From Taenia hydatigena (taxonomy: Eukaryota > Platyhelminthes > Cestoda > Cyclophyllidea > Taeniidae): a stretch of 64,000 nucleotides of DNA. The stretch is taken from contig JADWOT020000001.1 of the NCBI GenBank assembly GCA_036345935.2, positions 5,814,270-5,878,269 on the forward strand, read 5' to 3'. The notes beneath the pieces are model-generated. The model did not search any database. It had not been told where the DNA came from and saw nothing but the letters and a program-made list of their open reading frames with translations. Positions within the stretch are counted from its first letter, which is position 1. Each line of letters begins with the position of its first letter. The position numbers were made by a program, and so were the translations under genes. Shown here piece by piece: positions 27,801-42,819 of the stretch.

Positions 27801-30800
27801 AGTCAAACTTTGAAGCGCAAATAAAATGGCTAAGACAAAAAAGAAATTGCGCGGCTTCTCTGAATAAAATCAAAGGCAAGTCTTTATAAGTGGCTGAAGT
27901 TAAATGTCTAGTTCCAAGGTTACTGTGAAAATTAGAGACTTCATCATCATCACAGATTGTACGAGCAAAATGTTAAAAAGAAGAAGAGAGGACATTTGCG
28001 CGAAAAAAACGCGAGGTGAGTAAAATCGACGAAAGATAGTACGTCAGACAAATAGAGCAAATATGTCATAATAAAAGCAGGAATAAACATAATCGGATTA
28101 TAAAAATCGTTGTAAAGTCTGGACTTTTAAAAAATGGATTATAATTGAACGTAATTATAAGCAACGAGTGATATGCTTGTTTGCGTTCAGACACATCAGA
28201 CGAAGCGAGACGAGAGGCGGAAATATATCACGTAAACCTCCACAGCATGAGATGTTGTGTTGGGATAGAACAAGTTGGCGAGTGTATATTAAACGATGTC
28301 ACATTTTATCTTCCATATTATATTGGTTGCCTAGCTTGTTTGAAAACATATCTGACCTCGAGGTCTCCCCCAAATCTGCGGTTTGTACCTCTGCTAGTCC
28401 GAGTGGCCCTGCGGTCATCACCATTGCCTCTCATCCCTGTCATGCTCTAATAGCAATTCTTGCACTATCCTCTACCACATCTTGGAAGACTCGGTGCGTT
28501 ACAGTAATCTAATTGCCAGACACAATTAAATTTGGTTTATTTATACCCCATTATTTGCTCTCTATTTCGGGCACATGAGTGAAAAAGGATTTGTCGCCAC
28601 CTCCTTTAAGTAAAGCCCAAAAAATATATCGTTTGGAAGATTCCTTCAACCTCCGAATCTTTTTTGCGATACTTCTCCAGGTGATGATTTTCATCCTTTT
28701 CCGGCACTTGCAGTTAACAATTAAATAACAATTGTAAAGGAAAAGGGGAAACAGAAGTGCGTTTGGGCTACGTTTCTTAATGGTTTTCGTGGACAATGCA
28801 GTCTTGCGCAATGTTGGAAGAACCTATAAGTAGCTATTTGCGTTCTGCATAAAATGGTCTTAGAAAAGTTTTCACGATTGATTGCCCTAAGTTCAAGAAT
28901 TACAGGAGCCTATTCAGTTAACTTGAAAAATCGGTGTTATGCGGTTCGAGTGACATAGTGTTGGACTTTTCTAGGAAAAATTTGTTCTGAATTTTACAAT
29001 ATAGCTTCCCTTCTTTGGCAATAATTAGTAAATCAAAATTGTTTTCATACAAAATAATGGTAAATAAGAGTGATAAGTGCAGAAAACGACTAGGTTTCTC
29101 ATTTCACCGATGACAATGATTTTAAATTTTTCGGTAATTTGTCTAAGTATTTCTAAAACATTTCTACTGTGATGTATGTCATTTGCTTCACACGTTTATT
29201 CACAAGCGATGAGCAAAAATTTTCCCAAACCAAAAGAAAAATTTTTTAAGTATAACACAACTTTGGAAGAATCCAGATGGCACCGACTAAATGACCCGTT
29301 GAGTTTGTTTAAGAATCGGCAGCTGATTACAAAGAATTAGTAAAACATCCCACGCTAGTGATAATTCAGCATCCTAATGAGGCGTTAGAAGCTACAATTC
29401 GACCATTTCTTTAAAAATGATTCGTCAAGCTGTGCCACTTAAAAAGGGTGCAGATGCAGCATGTTTTCAAGCATCCAAGCAAAAGTTACAATTGGGGAAC
29501 CCCACCGAAATACCAGAAAATCTTTCGGAAGTAAAGAACAAATGCAAGATTGGAGGCATCTTTCAACTCAAGGCTTCCACATCGTCGTTAGTGATAAACG
29601 GTCAAATGCAACCATTAGTGCTGGAAGAAAGGCAGCCAAAGAGGAATTCAGTGGCAATTCTAAATATCCACTTCTTGAGAACTCAGCAGTAGCAAGGAAT
29701 TGAGGAAGACAAGTGATGCAGATAGTGGAGGACTAGAATAGCACGTTTTGCAAACTCCCCCACCACCTCCGGGTCTTGTGTTCTGTTTATCACCACCGCA
29801 TCCTCATTCCTCTTTTTACTTAGCCTTCTGACACTGGGGAGCTAAACGGAGAAATATTTTGTCTCGACTTCTATTGAGGAAGGAAAATCGAAGTTCCCGT
29901 CTAAGTGTGCCTTCGTGCAGTGATCCGAATGCCATTTTCTCGCATCCATCAAAATGCCACACCTGTGGTTCGGACATTTGAAATGAGACCGCGGCAGCTC
30001 GACCTCTGATGCGGTTTCACTACGAGTGGCCACATGGAACACTCGATTATAAAATAAAAAGCAATGCTCAATCGGGAAAGAATGGCTTTGAAGGACGGGT
30101 GGAAAACCAAACACTAGAGCACATTACTGATAATACCACTGTTAAAAACCTCTATTGAATGTTCTCAAACAGTCAAACCAAGCAGCATCGAGCTGATTAA
30201 ATAGGAATGATACTCCAATCTATAAAGCGAATGCTTCACTTGCTAATCTCATTTTGTTGGCATTTTTATCTAGAAGAGAAAAACAATGAAGAAAGTGACT
30301 TGAACTGCACAGCTCTTTTAACGACATCCCTTCCCATTTCACTCTTCTTTTGTCCTTCATTGGCGAGTTACTTCTAAACAGACATCAAATGCGGCCATTT
30401 TCAGGGTCATCAAGTCTTTCCGTTTCACACATCATTCATTGATCTTTGCCGGTATATCCACATCAGAATACGTCAGCCTATACCTTTCTACCACAACACA
30501 CCTAATTACCCTTTCCAATCAGCAAATGCTGCGTCTCCATCGTCAGAGTCGCCTTATCACCCACTGTTCCCATAATTATGACCACCACACTACACTGCAT
30601 CACACTGTGCTACACGACTCAATTTCATCTTCCGCTTCCCAACCAAGTGACATTACGGTGACACTGACGCCGAATCGACCATCCCTCGGAATAAGTAGGA
30701 CACTCACATGCAGATGCCTTATCATCCATCTGGTCCTACGCGCACCTCAAACAACTACGATACGAGTTCCTGTCCTCCACGCCAGCGTCGGCTTTAACAC

Positions 30801-33212
30801 GTAGCTGATTTCATCACGTAGCTGCAGTGTGCACGCTTCATTTATCATCCCGTGCCATTTCAGTGTTCCTGCAACCACAACAGTTTATTAATCGGATAGC
30901 ACCACATTCATCAATCCTACTTCTGATGGCATTCTATCTCTAAGCTATGTTTGCTAATTAAACTATCACCCTCCACCAGCATGGCAGAGGGCATTAATCG
31001 ACACAGAAGCTCTTCGTACCACCGCGAACTTAATGAGTCAAATAATAGCGCATTCTTCAACACAATCCCACACTTGTGCCAGTACCAACGTTCAGTCAAT
31101 ATGAAACGGACATGTCATACACGTGGGACGAATGGGCTAGGGGGTTGAAGTGCACGGCTTTAGCCAAGTCAGAGGTTTCAGAGAGCGGTCTCAGTCAGCT
31201 ATCTTTAGGAGGCCAAGATGCTCATGGTGATGGCTTCCTTCACTCTACTGAGAAGACTAAAGTAACAAAGTTGGGATTCAGAAAAACGTGATTCTCAACT
31301 AGGCCTCATAATTAAAGGCATTGCATCATTCAACTGTGATTTTTGAACAGTGAAAAGATGAGACGGTAAGTGGTAAGACATTGTAGAACCCGTATGTACT
31401 AAAGCCTATTGCTTAAGTTGATCATACTTGTGCTAACGCAGCTCGAGATCACCTTGGTGAAGCGAATTGGCAAACAACAACCACTGCTTCAAAAGCTGAT
31501 TGCACCTTCTTAAAACCATATTTGTCTAATCACTGGAATAAAGCAAGTGGGAGTAAACAAATGCACTCCACACACTCCCGCGTGGAGTCCTGAAAGCCAA
31601 CATGAAGGTAACATGGAAAGCTCGCACAACCAGGCCACTACTTGTCCATCGCGTGCACACGAATGCAGGGTCAGTATTCCAAGTTCAGTGATAAAATAGT
31701 TAGGCGAAAATAAACAATCGAATCACCCAGCCCACAGCCAAACCGAAGAAATCGACAACTACTATTGACGCCATCGACCGAATTCGGACACCACCAGCGC
31801 ATTCTTTCAGGGAGAGAAACTCATTGATTGCCGAAAATTACTCCCAATATCCTTCTTTTGTAGGTGTACCGTCACAATTCATCACTCATTTCCAAAATGG
31901 TGTAATATTGATGCTAACTCTTACTTTTCGGGCCACTTTGTCGTCTAAACATTGTGGACGATAACATGGCCCACTACTTCCCCTTCCTTCTCCCTTTTAT
32001 CGCCCTTCTCTCTGCCACTCACCTGAAGGCACTTTCTTTTTATGGTTTAGCTTTGTGGTTCCACCTTGTGTGGAACTTGCATTGTCCAGTGGACACGGCA
32101 ATGGACTTTACTACCATCCATTCGTGTTGCGTTGAGTGGATAGACCTCAGTCCATAACCCTTTTGTCTCAAAAAGGTAAGCACTTCCCAGTGAACGATTC
32201 CCTCTACACTACACCACACTCACATACTCGTGCGCACAAAGCATATTCCTATGGATTTGAAGTGGTCCCTGTCCCAAAAGTCCAGGACTGGCAGTAGATA
32301 GCCGGGAGTTAAATAGTGGCTGCATCTTTTGAGAACAGACAGTGATGCCTCCAATTACCACCCGTCAAGTCAGTCGCTCAGTTAGCAATCAAAGATGAAT
32401 GCGACATTCCTGTAAAGTACCAGAAGGAGGGGAAGAAGATTACATACTAAGAACAGGTAGAGAAGGACTTTGACAACAATCATCACATCAGTCTAGGTGT
32501 CCCAATGACCTCACAATGCTAGAACACCATGCAGGCGCTCAGAACAAGGAGATGTACTCTAAGATAGCTTAAAGGTACAATTGGAGCTGCAGGCCACATG
32601 TTATTAGGAAATCGGACGTGAAAAGTGCCAATGAACACAAAACTTGTAAGAATGGAACAGTTACGATTTAAAGTATTATTGAGCACCCTTTTCCACTCCA
32701 AAATCATTGTCTGGAGTCATCATACCTCACACAAGCATGAAGACGAAAGTACGAACAGAAGAAATGGTTTTGAAAAATGGAACAAGGGCAGAGCGTGGTC
32801 TTACCAAATAGCGCAAATATGCCCGGCTGACGCAACCACCAGCATAATTCGAAGATATTCATCTAGAACACAAGTGGCTCCTGGCTTTGCCTAATCTTAG
32901 GGGAAGGAATGCAGACATGGCAGAGAAGGAGCTCTCACCTGACTATCTCAACTATAACATAATTCAAACTGGAGTTTTCATTGACATCCTTCTTTATAAC
33001 TTGCCCACCATGCCTACCACCCGAACAACTTTCCTCTGAGTTTTATTGCGGTAAAATACAGTGTGCGCCAAATGGCATCTGTGTCATATGCCTACTGGCT
33101 CAATCTCTCCTTAAGTTTATAGCAATCCAAGACTTTGAGATTGTGCAATTTGGTGCAAGTACTGGGATAATAAACTTATACATAAAACCCTTTGACCATG
33201 CTTGCCACTGTA

Positions 33213-33494
33213 GGAAAATTTGGCATGGTACACGGAGGAGAAGGAAGAGCTTTGCAATGCAAACGACTACATGTGCAGCGTCTGCTAGAAGCCACAGCCG
33301 GCCACGAGGCTCACTTGCATCTATCCAGCGCCTCCCATTCGCATTATCCAATTAAACACGTTAGTGGACTCACCGTCACTTCTCTCTTGGGCAGGTAAAA
33401 ATTTGACACAATTTCTGCATCATTTATCAGAAGACCGGGTCCAGAATATACTCGCAGCCGCGGCAAATATTCCTACTCCCACGCCTTTACACTG
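33213..33494 (+). other. Possible broken exon
   Basis: After CCACTGTAG the frame reads ENLAWYTEEKEELCNANDYM and continues open to about 33494 with a single internal TAG. Another frame is open to a possible donor at LLG|GTAAAA near 33396. It may be an exon with an interrupting change or coincidence. Confidence 0.15.
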
Positions 33495-36400
33495 AGCATG
33501 ATAAACTAGACGCATTCACCTTCCGTCGCATTTCATCCGCCCCTCGTTGCAGGCTTACGCGTAAGGAGGGCTGCTACTGACCATGCTTCAGTAAGGGAGT
33601 TGCTACGACACGCAAACAATTGAAGAAGAAGGGAAAAACTGATCATTTGTGGCTTGCGAATGGTTGGAATTTGGGGGCAGCGTACTAAACAAATAAAATC
33701 GAAAAATGCAGAAAACAAGAGCAAAATAGGCACATTGAATTTTAAACTGCCATACATCAACAATGTTTTCATTTGCATAAATTAATGTGTACCAAAACAT
33801 CACCTCACTTTGTAACGCTTCGTGCAATTGACGATGCAGTTGTAAATGCGAACTAAACATCAGCCTTCCATGAACTACACTTCAACGCGCGTGCACTCAT
33901 CTGCCTTTTGATGCGATCGCCGACAGCACCATGAACACAGCATCCACTACCTCCACCGCCTTCGGCACTACCTTACTTATTTCAGTAACATATGCGCACG
34001 ATAATATGCAGTCGAATATAGTGGGAAAGGTTGTGATATGATGGGATAGGAACTGACTATACGAAATAGCACAAATGCGTGGAGAGGAGTAAAGAGCAGC
34101 AAGGAAGACTAAGGCGAGGTGCAGCCGATTTAAGTGCATCGAAAGGAACCAGCAACCCCTAGTGTTCCACTTTCGTCATAGCCTTGTGTGCTAACTCTGA
34201 CCGACGTAACCCAACCTCAGTAGAGTGATTGAATCCACGAGGCACCTGTACATGGCTATCGCTGAGGTCTACTTCCCTCTACTAATCACCATTCAACTCT
34301 TAACTCTCCTAGTTAACTGCATATTTTACTAATTCCATTTTACGCCATCTCATCTACTCCCTACAAGTCCCTAAGAGTTTCGATATCTTTAACATTCACC
34401 TGGCTTAACGGCAAGCACATTTTATCTAGGAATAGGAAGGCGTCACTTTCTACAACCACAAATGCGGACTTTGGGTTGTTCACGCAGCATGTATAGGCAA
34501 CAGGATTTCGCGTTTTACTAAGCACCACCTTTCAGTGGTTAGCATATAAACTCACACAAAGTACTCCAAAAGGATGCTATTGAGCTTAATCATTTGTACC
34601 TTTTTCTCGCATTTGACGTTGGCTTCTGGTGGAATACCTATTTTCTATTCTATTTTTGTAAGCCACCTTCGTAATCCGCTCTACTGAGTGGCGTATATCT
34701 AAATTCTGTTCAATGGGACTCATTTCACGACCTCTTCCTTTGCTCATTTGCTGCTCTGCATGCCACTCACTGGCGAGCAGGTAACTAGTGATGGGTCTGA
34801 GGGACTCGATAGAATAGAAAAAGAAAATTAGTGTTTTCGAGTTCAGCTGTTACCGTCTGTTTAAATGGGACCACCTAGGTGTGGCTAAGGGCAAACAACT
34901 GGCTGAATGCTTCCTTGTGTGTTGATGTTTCTACCAGAAGTACTGTAATCACCGCATTAGCCTCATTTGCGAATTCGCCTACATCATAAAAGCCGTCCTG
35001 CATTAGACATTCAACCTCCAACTACTTTCTCTATGACATCGGCATGCTAACCCGATCTTGGCCACAAGTCCGATCTCCCACATTTCAATCGTCCACAACT
35101 TTCATCCTAAAGCTCCAATATATCTACTTCTATCCGCAGTTTCGCGATTCCATACATTTCATGCGCCTGGCTTCGCGTTGCATTGCACCGCATTTCATCT
35201 TTGCATGTGCACGTATGATTTGTGATTTTGATTGCACTTCATGCTTGGAAACCTAGCATCCCATGAGGGACAGACTTCCCGAATGAGATTATTTAATAAC
35301 TTTATCTTCATATAGTCATTAAGCGCATTATCAATAATTTCCCTGTGTCGCTCATGGGACTTACCACGCTTCTGAACAAATGAACGAGCGTATTCATGCG
35401 TTGGAGCGTAGGAGATGTGTTGATGGCCATGGTGACCGGATCGAAATTACGGCCTTTGCCATGATGGAAAGCATATTGATGGGGAAATCAGCGTTGCAAG
35501 AGCAGTCACACTAGATACAACTTTACACTCCTTCCCTTCAGCCACATCACCTTTTTCAGGGACTATTTATTACTGAGAAGTATTGAGTGGTATGAGTGAC
35601 CAAAGTGAAATAGTGGGCTTAGTAGGGATTGGCTTTAAAATGTGCATTGGCAAAAGCCCACCTAGACTCGTAAATGCCTACAGCCAATTTTGAGGGTGGA
35701 TCTGTGCCTCCTGGAGCACTATACGTAACCCATACCTTTATTCATGTTAATGCTCCAATTGCAGTTCCATGCTTCATCATTCCTTGTATTTATTCGTAAG
35801 TTGCGTGAAGGATTACCAGCTTGTTGGTTAATGACGGACTGTCAGCGTTACAGTCGCAGTCGCGTTAGGACATTGAGCTGCAAGCAAGATCTCTACGTTG
35901 CTGATTCCCACGGTGCTATCACGTTTGTGATGTGAAGGGAGATCGGTACGTGGAGTGCCTCCTTGGGTTGAAGTACTTTTTGTTCACTAGTCATGAAGTG
36001 TGATGTTTTATGCCTATATTCGCTACGCCACTTCTGCTCAGCCTTCTGTATCAGCAGAGAAAATGCGTTTTTCGATCACTTCAATGATTAGCTGTTTGGC
36101 TCCCATGGTCAGAGTGCTCGAGATTTAGTCCCTTAGAGCCCTTGTCTACTTTGGAAGTGTTTGCCTTGGGATGTACTGTTCTGCCTTTAAAATGTGGAGC
36201 ATTAGTTTCATTTCTAAGTGCTGTAATCGACCCTTTGGCGTGTCCCTTGGTTGTTTTATAAGTATGGAGTGCTGCTTGTTGAAGTGGAGCCTGAGGGCAC
36301 CATTGAGTTTGCTTACCCATGGATTAGTGGAGTGATAGGCGACCTTTGCAGTGTTTGTTATTTACCAACATCTCGTGCAACTTCAGCTTAAATGCACACG

Positions 36401-39240
36401 TGTTGCTTCGCGTCGACGAGGCGAGGCGAAATCTTTTTTCTCAATGCACATTACTGGCCAAGTTCTGGGTAAGTAGATGGGTCGGTATGTAGCAATTTTA
36501 CCGTCTGGCAGGTGGACTTCTCCGCACTTTTCCTACATCGCTGATAACTTATCGAAAAAATTCTTGTCAGCAGTGAAGTAGAAAGTGAATTCGCCAAAGT
36601 GAGGAAGCCTTTTCAAATTATCAAACACTTTTTCACAGACAAGGAAAGCTAGTGAACATTGGACACTTTGACATTACTTCTCTAAAGGTCAGTTGGGCTT
36701 TAATGCAAGTGCCGAACACACAGGTAGTTCTTAAAACGAGTTCAGTTTTCTTTATTAAATGTTTGCAGCCACTTTGATCAAAAAGGCAGCGTAGAAGTAG
36801 ATGCGTATATGCCTGAATCAATTATTACGGAAAAGGGAAGGCTCGCACATTAACGCAGATTGATGGAAAGAGCTTTGTATGCTCTCTAGGGCGCACCGGA
36901 TGTTAGCCCAGCCCCGAGTTGTGTGCATCCTGCCTAATTGTCACCCAAAAGGAGTAAGCGAGCATGTCCTACACACAGTTGCACAAGTGTCATTCAGATG
37001 AGCACAGATAAATTGCGCACGAAAGGACATCCAGTGTGTCACCTAATTTGGTGATAGTACGGTGCTGCGGCACCATGGTCCACAGTTTGCTCATAGGAGA
37101 TGCCAAATATGCCTTTGACCCCCACCCACGGTAGGTTCCATAACTCTGTTCTTTAGGCCCCACTCAGTTCTAAAAAGAATAATTAACAAACAAAGCGCCA
37201 TATTGCGGTAGGAAAGGAGGTCACGATTCTCGGCCATTTCAGCTGCCAAGTACAGTGCCTACGAACAGATTCCAGGCTAAAGTAGTAGCTCACGTGTAAT
37301 TAGATTGAAATGGCATGCATTTATGGACGACTTCTTTTTGCCAAAGGAGGCATCGAAACCAAAAGGGAGTACTTAAAGTCCTTGCTGAAGGTGTAGCTCT
37401 TCTCGGCCGGAGGTTGATCATCATTCGAAGCTGTGATATTTAACGGGAAAGTAAATTGAGCTTCACTACAAAGCGTGCACCTCTATTACCATACATACAT
37501 CATCTTTTTCCATTTACTAACACTATGAAATACGAAAATCCCTTCGCTTACTATTTCTTTGCTTTAGTAAATGTAGTAGTGTGGCAAAACCAGCGTCAAA
37601 CACTGCATGGATGGTGAGTAGGAAAAGAAAGTAAAAGGAATATAAGGAAAAGAGGCAAGATTATGCCTATGAAACATTTCAGTTTCTTCCAAGTAGCAAA
37701 GAGTGCCTAAAAGGTAGGCAAATCCAAAATTCTTTTATTCATCCTTCTCTTTCCGCCCGTCTTACATTCACGCTTCTCTTCAGCAATTGTTTTTAACATC
37801 TACAATGACAGGTACATTTCTTTGCATACGTTTTCTTACGCATACACCTGTCTAATTCCCGTCACTAACGTCAAGGTTTACTTATTTAGTTCGGAGTGTA
37901 AAACAAGGCGGTAAACAGGCATTGTAGTAGGCTCTCATGACTAGGGTCAGTTTTTTACAGATTGCAAAAGGGAGCGGAATCTTGTTGTCGTTTGGTCAGT
38001 CACGTCTTGTAGCTTTGCAACAAAAGTTGGGCAGTCTCTCTACCGCCCGCAATGCAATATAGGTCCTAGCCACCACTGTCGACAGAACCTTTAATGCTAC
38101 ATCTTAAGGTTCCAAAGCCCTTTGCAGTGATGGATTTATCTTTCCGCATTATTTTAACACTAGTGTCAGACTGATGCTCATCCTTATGCGGCATTGGCTT
38201 GACAATATCAAATCAAGAGCTGATTCCGTCATGTTGCTGCTATTTAGCACTGTTTTAGTCGTGAAGATATTCTGCTTTAAAGTCCGGTAGCAAGATGGAA
38301 AGCACATAAGTGTACTTGTAGGCACATGAGATTGACAAGCTCGGTACCAAACGCTCGAAGCCCCTTATACCATCTGCATCGTAGATGCGAAATTAATCAG
38401 CTATTCACTGATTACAATTATTTCATTAATACAGTAGAATAGGCCATCCTGAGAAATCAGATCGAAAAAGACCCTAACTAACATTGAGAAATTACGGCAT
38501 AAAGACTAACGGATGACTTGGATGCTGCATTAGCATTGTGGGGGGACAGGAATGGCAAGACGGGATGGTGGCTGTTGTCAAAACGTTACATCAATGGGAG
38601 GTAGTATTATAGCCCATGGATAAAAAGTCGAGAAACTCGTTTGTGTTCTTGATGCTTAAGGCAATTCCGATTGTTGGCAGCCACAATTTGCCGATGGTTC
38701 TGGCCTCACTAGCAATGTTCACGAAACCGATAGAAAACTATTAGAGGAGCTCGGATGGTCTGCATGACCGTAAACTGGCAAACCGCAATTGTGTCCATGA
38801 TTGAGATTGACCTGATCGCTGGTTGTAGATCACTAATGTAAGTCAAAGACTCCTGCGACCTCATTTTTCTTTGAGCTGCTTACCTTTCGACTACTTAATT
38901 ACAAAATCAGTAGGAGGATATTCATTCCACCTACACAGTAGAAAATGAGTAACGTATGTGCTGTGAATGGGAAGAGAAGTGCAGATGTGTAAGGTGTCAA
39001 GTAAAGGGGTGGAGAAGGAGAAGTATTAGCAGACAATGATCACTTATTACAGAATGCTGCAGAAGGTGAGCACAAATACAATAAGAAGTTATTTGTTGTT
39101 GAGGCAGAGGTGAGTAAAATCCGAGGATGGAACGAGAATCATTCGATCATTGGGGCGCACTAACTGAACTTAAACAGAGATGTATTTTGCTTTGATAGAA
39201 CTGACTTTACAATTCTCTACCTTATGTTGTCTCCCATCAT

Positions 39241-39640
39241 ATCGACCAGACCTAAATTGGTGCTGTGTAACTCGAAAGCGGTCGCCAAGTCTTAATTCTA
39301 ATTAAATTTAAATCGAAGCGGTAAAAACGAGCGCAGCTACGTAACCACGTTCACCACACATCGAGCGGACCTCAGTTGCCGTTGTTTAGTACGAGAACCA
39401 TCGCAAGCAATTGCGGTAGGAAACAAGATGCAGACATCCCGTTCTAAATCAAATCGAAGCCAATACGAGTTAACAAGAAGCGGAGCTATATAAATGGGCT
39501 CTTTAAATATCGGTTTGACATAAGTTGTCGTTTATAGATGCCTGAACTTAGGCTCTCAAGGAAATTTTTTCCCGAAATTGTCTGGCGATGCATCGCCGGC
39601 AACTAAATTGCCACTGTTTGTATCAAGAACATAGGAAGAA
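39241..39640 (+). repeat. Four degenerate copies of a short motif
   Basis: A block starting ATCG, then roughly GACCTAAATTGCCGTTGTTT with a GA-rich end, recurs near 39241, 39360, 39509 and 39592. Spacing is uneven (119, 149, 83 bp). Identity between copies is modest, so this is an old or loosely constrained repeat. Confidence 0.45.
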
Positions 39641-42600
39641 TCAATTATGAGAGACAAGGAGCTACAGAGTCCCAGTTACTCTCAGATCTGTTTTAAAAGA
39701 GATGAATAAGGCTAAATCGTCATGGTTGTGCTAACTTAGGATTCTTTACCATAATAGACGTACTAAGATTCGGCCATAGGGATATAACTATCAAAATTGC
39801 AGCTGACAATCTTCTAGGCCACATTAAAATCCATCTCTGGCCTTGGTGTCTAATTCTGGTAGCATTTCTTAATGTTTAATCAGCATTCCAGCATCAAGTT
39901 CATTCCGTAGTTTGATAAGTGATGGAACATCCCAACCAAAACCGACCGACAATCTTTATGAGCCAACATCGCTCGATTCCCACACTCTCACCAGCGACAA
40001 TACGACCTGGAGGCATCGACTGCAGCAATATTTAGTTGATTTTCCATTCATCACTACCATCGCAAGTTTTTATTTCGAGATTTAGTCTTTCCGACCTAGT
40101 TGACCTTTTTCCGCTTGGGTTAATAGTCGGGTAATTTCTATCATTCTTATGTATGTGTAGTTTCCTTAGTAGTATGTCACTAACTCTGTTGTTTAAAATT
40201 GGATGGGTTTGGATGAGACTTTTATATGGTTACTCAATTCAAGGTGCTCATTTCGTATATGGTCGCTCCCTCTTCTTGGTCAACCACCGACCAGCCATGT
40301 GGCTTAAACAAGGCCTGACCTATTGGAAGTTCGTTAATACTATTGGCTCAACTCGCAGACCGAAATCACTGACCGCGTAATTAATCAGCATCGGACCTCA
40401 AAATTACGGTTCAACCTGGGTCGTCGCATATGACTGGCGATCTAATATTGGGGTGACGCAGCTGTCTATTAAGATTCAAATAAACAGTTTATTTATAACC
40501 GTAATTCGTCAAGGCAGGTTGAAGGGGATGATCATTGTTTTCACTGCCAGTCATTACTTTCTCCTTCACTCGTACGCAGGACTTACTATGCCTCTAAAGG
40601 TTAACAATAACACTCTGGGTTGGGATGTAAAACATGGTCTTTCATAAATAGCCATCTCACTTTTGGCAGTCCTAATTGGGAGCGTAGGCACTGTCTATAG
40701 CCCTTTATAAGTTCCACAGTCAAAATTCCATTAAGAAAATTCAGTTTAGGTTGCGCTTGGGAATTCGGATAGCTCAATGGCCATGGAAGGAGGTGTGTTG
40801 CGGCGCATTCTTTTCTATCAGGGTCACAATCAAACACCGACGCATGATGAAGCAGAGCGAGTGGTTTATTGGTTACCAAAGTTCTACAATCAGGACATGT
40901 CATAACAAAACACAAGACTGAAGATTTAGTCACTAGCGTTAAAATCTATAGATTATCAGAGTGCAGAACGCATAGCAAATTTTTAGCACTAGCGTCTGTT
41001 TTTGCATCAAAAGTCTATCTTCAGAATGTCCTTACCATTTCTGTTGGAAGTAGCATTCGCAAAATAACGAGAAATGCATTCAACTCTAGGAAATGGATGG
41101 ATTGGCTGTTATCTGCTCTGTGTAGGGTGCAACGGAGATGCTTGAAAAGGCAGAACTTTGCGTGTACGTTTTGTAACGAGTGAATTGGTGCTCTCCACTG
41201 CAATTCGTTACAGACATTCAGACCCAAATGACAACGCAGTAATAGACATTAGAAAATCAAAATTCAGTAATGTTGCTGTAAATGCAAAAGGCAAAATTAA
41301 CTTTAAAGCCTCTTTTGAGCTTTTAATAGACAAAACCTAGTCATTTTTGTTAGTTACGTCGGCCACTTCTTCACGCGGCGAATTTGGATTGTCGGTTTGC
41401 GTAGGTTTTCTGGTAACGGCAATTACGCTCGCGTTTTAGGTTGGTTTTTGAGTAACGGTGAAAACGCTTCAGTAAATAATAAACACATCTAGGTTTGAAT
41501 GATTTTTTTGAACTTGGAAACCACTAAGGGCACATTTTGGCAACTTGAAGCGATTGTCAGGGCTTTTACTGTCAGGGGGCATTGGGATGGATTTCATACG
41601 CGTTGATTCTCTTCACTTAATGCTTGGTGCCTACAAGTTTTGCATTTTCGCACAGAATTTGGAAGAACCTTAAGCACTGTATCTCCAATCGTCCCTTGGA
41701 TTGCATTCGTTCAGCATCCACCACCTCGTTGCTGTTAAATTTTGATGTGGAATGTCAACTCCACTGATGCTTTGCTCAGTAGCCATCGCTCCGCGAGTCC
41801 GGCAAACAGAAGAAGTAATTCATCTGAGTCTATGTGTAGGGTTATGCTAAAGTGAATGTTTGTCAGTCCACAAAACGGTAACAGTAATTCAAGATGAGTG
41901 TTAGCGCAAACGGAGTCGCAATGTCACATGCTCCTACTTGTTAACTTCCCTGCTTGAATTCTATTCAACTGCGCCCTAGTTGCCATTGTAAACTGCATTT
42001 GATTCACTTGACAATAGTAAGTCTGGCTAACTAATTTGATAGTTATCTATTTGAGCTACCAGTCAAAAGTGATTTGAGGAATAATATTCCTCACCGAAAT
42101 CGGAGACTGCTTCCACGACTTCTTCCTGGCGCTGTGAATCGAGTCTTGGTGAGTGTGTGTATATGTGCGTTTGAAAGACTTATGTCAAGGTTGGAGCATT
42201 GATTCCTGGGATGAGGTGATTGTGTGCTGATTACGAATTTTAGTAGGAGTAGCATTAATGTTGATGTCGCTGCTGGAGCAACTGCGCGGCCGGAGTCTGC
42301 TGACTGATTGATGCAGTTGTTTGAGTGCGGAAAATCACTCTTGTTGGATTGACCTTTGCCGGAGGTCTCCTTTGACGCGAGCGCCTCTGCTGGTACTAAT
42401 AATGTCATCTGGCCTCTATCTTTCCCTTCTCTAATCATTCTTACTCTAATTCAGGGACCGCGCCATTCTGTAGACATGTCACCACTGAAAGCGTTAATAA
42501 ATGAATTGCTAGGGTTTTGTCAATCTGCGTTCTCGGACCGCAGTAGCAGGAAGATTATCTATTTTCCTAAAAGACACTTCTTTCAATGCGGACATATCCA

Positions 42601-42791
42601 TGCAAGCAATCGCTACTCATACAAAGGTTGGAAAGAACCTTTTTTGGTGGTATCATTTGGTCACCCAATTTGACCTTAATGAACGCGTTTAGAAGGTGCA
42701 TTCTGTGTTATTAACAATGTTGCACGAAGCCGAGTCACGAAACAGATCAACAGGACAGTTATAATGCTCAAACCGTCATTTACAATTAAGC
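39641..42791. other. Unassigned stretch
   Basis: Only chance-length open frames on either strand. No repeat or RNA gene was recognised. Confidence 0.5.
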
Positions 42792-42819
42792 CCTTGGAGC
42801 ATCTCTCTGTGCTCCAAGG
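42792..42819. other. Perfect 10-bp hairpin
   Basis: CCTTGGAGCA at 42792-42801 and TGCTCCAAGG at 42810-42819 are exact reverse complements around the 8-nt loop TCTCTCTG. It stands at the left edge of a GC-rich patch. Confidence 0.6.

Larger units (their letters stand above)
21699..39240. other. Unassigned stretch (17.5 kb)
   Basis: No recognisable gene besides the weak candidate at 33213. Points of mild interest: 25402-25716, a 104-codon frame with one membrane-like segment (FWFVFLVVLIAPG) and an internal GTGAGG; 26185-26360, open in all three plus-strand frames at once; 31954-32157, an ATG frame beginning with a signal-like stretch (MAHYFPFLLPFIALLSA). All are within chance length. Confidence 0.5.

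Noticed and set aside
33213..33240. ENLA after an acceptor, recalling the GENLA motif of CAP proteins
   Set aside because: None of the other CAP motifs lie nearby, so the resemblance is treated as coincidence.
36081..36320. 79-codon minus-strand frame with Lys/Thr/His-rich, protein-like sequence
   Set aside because: Has an ATG but no homology, signal or splice support, and the length is easily chance.
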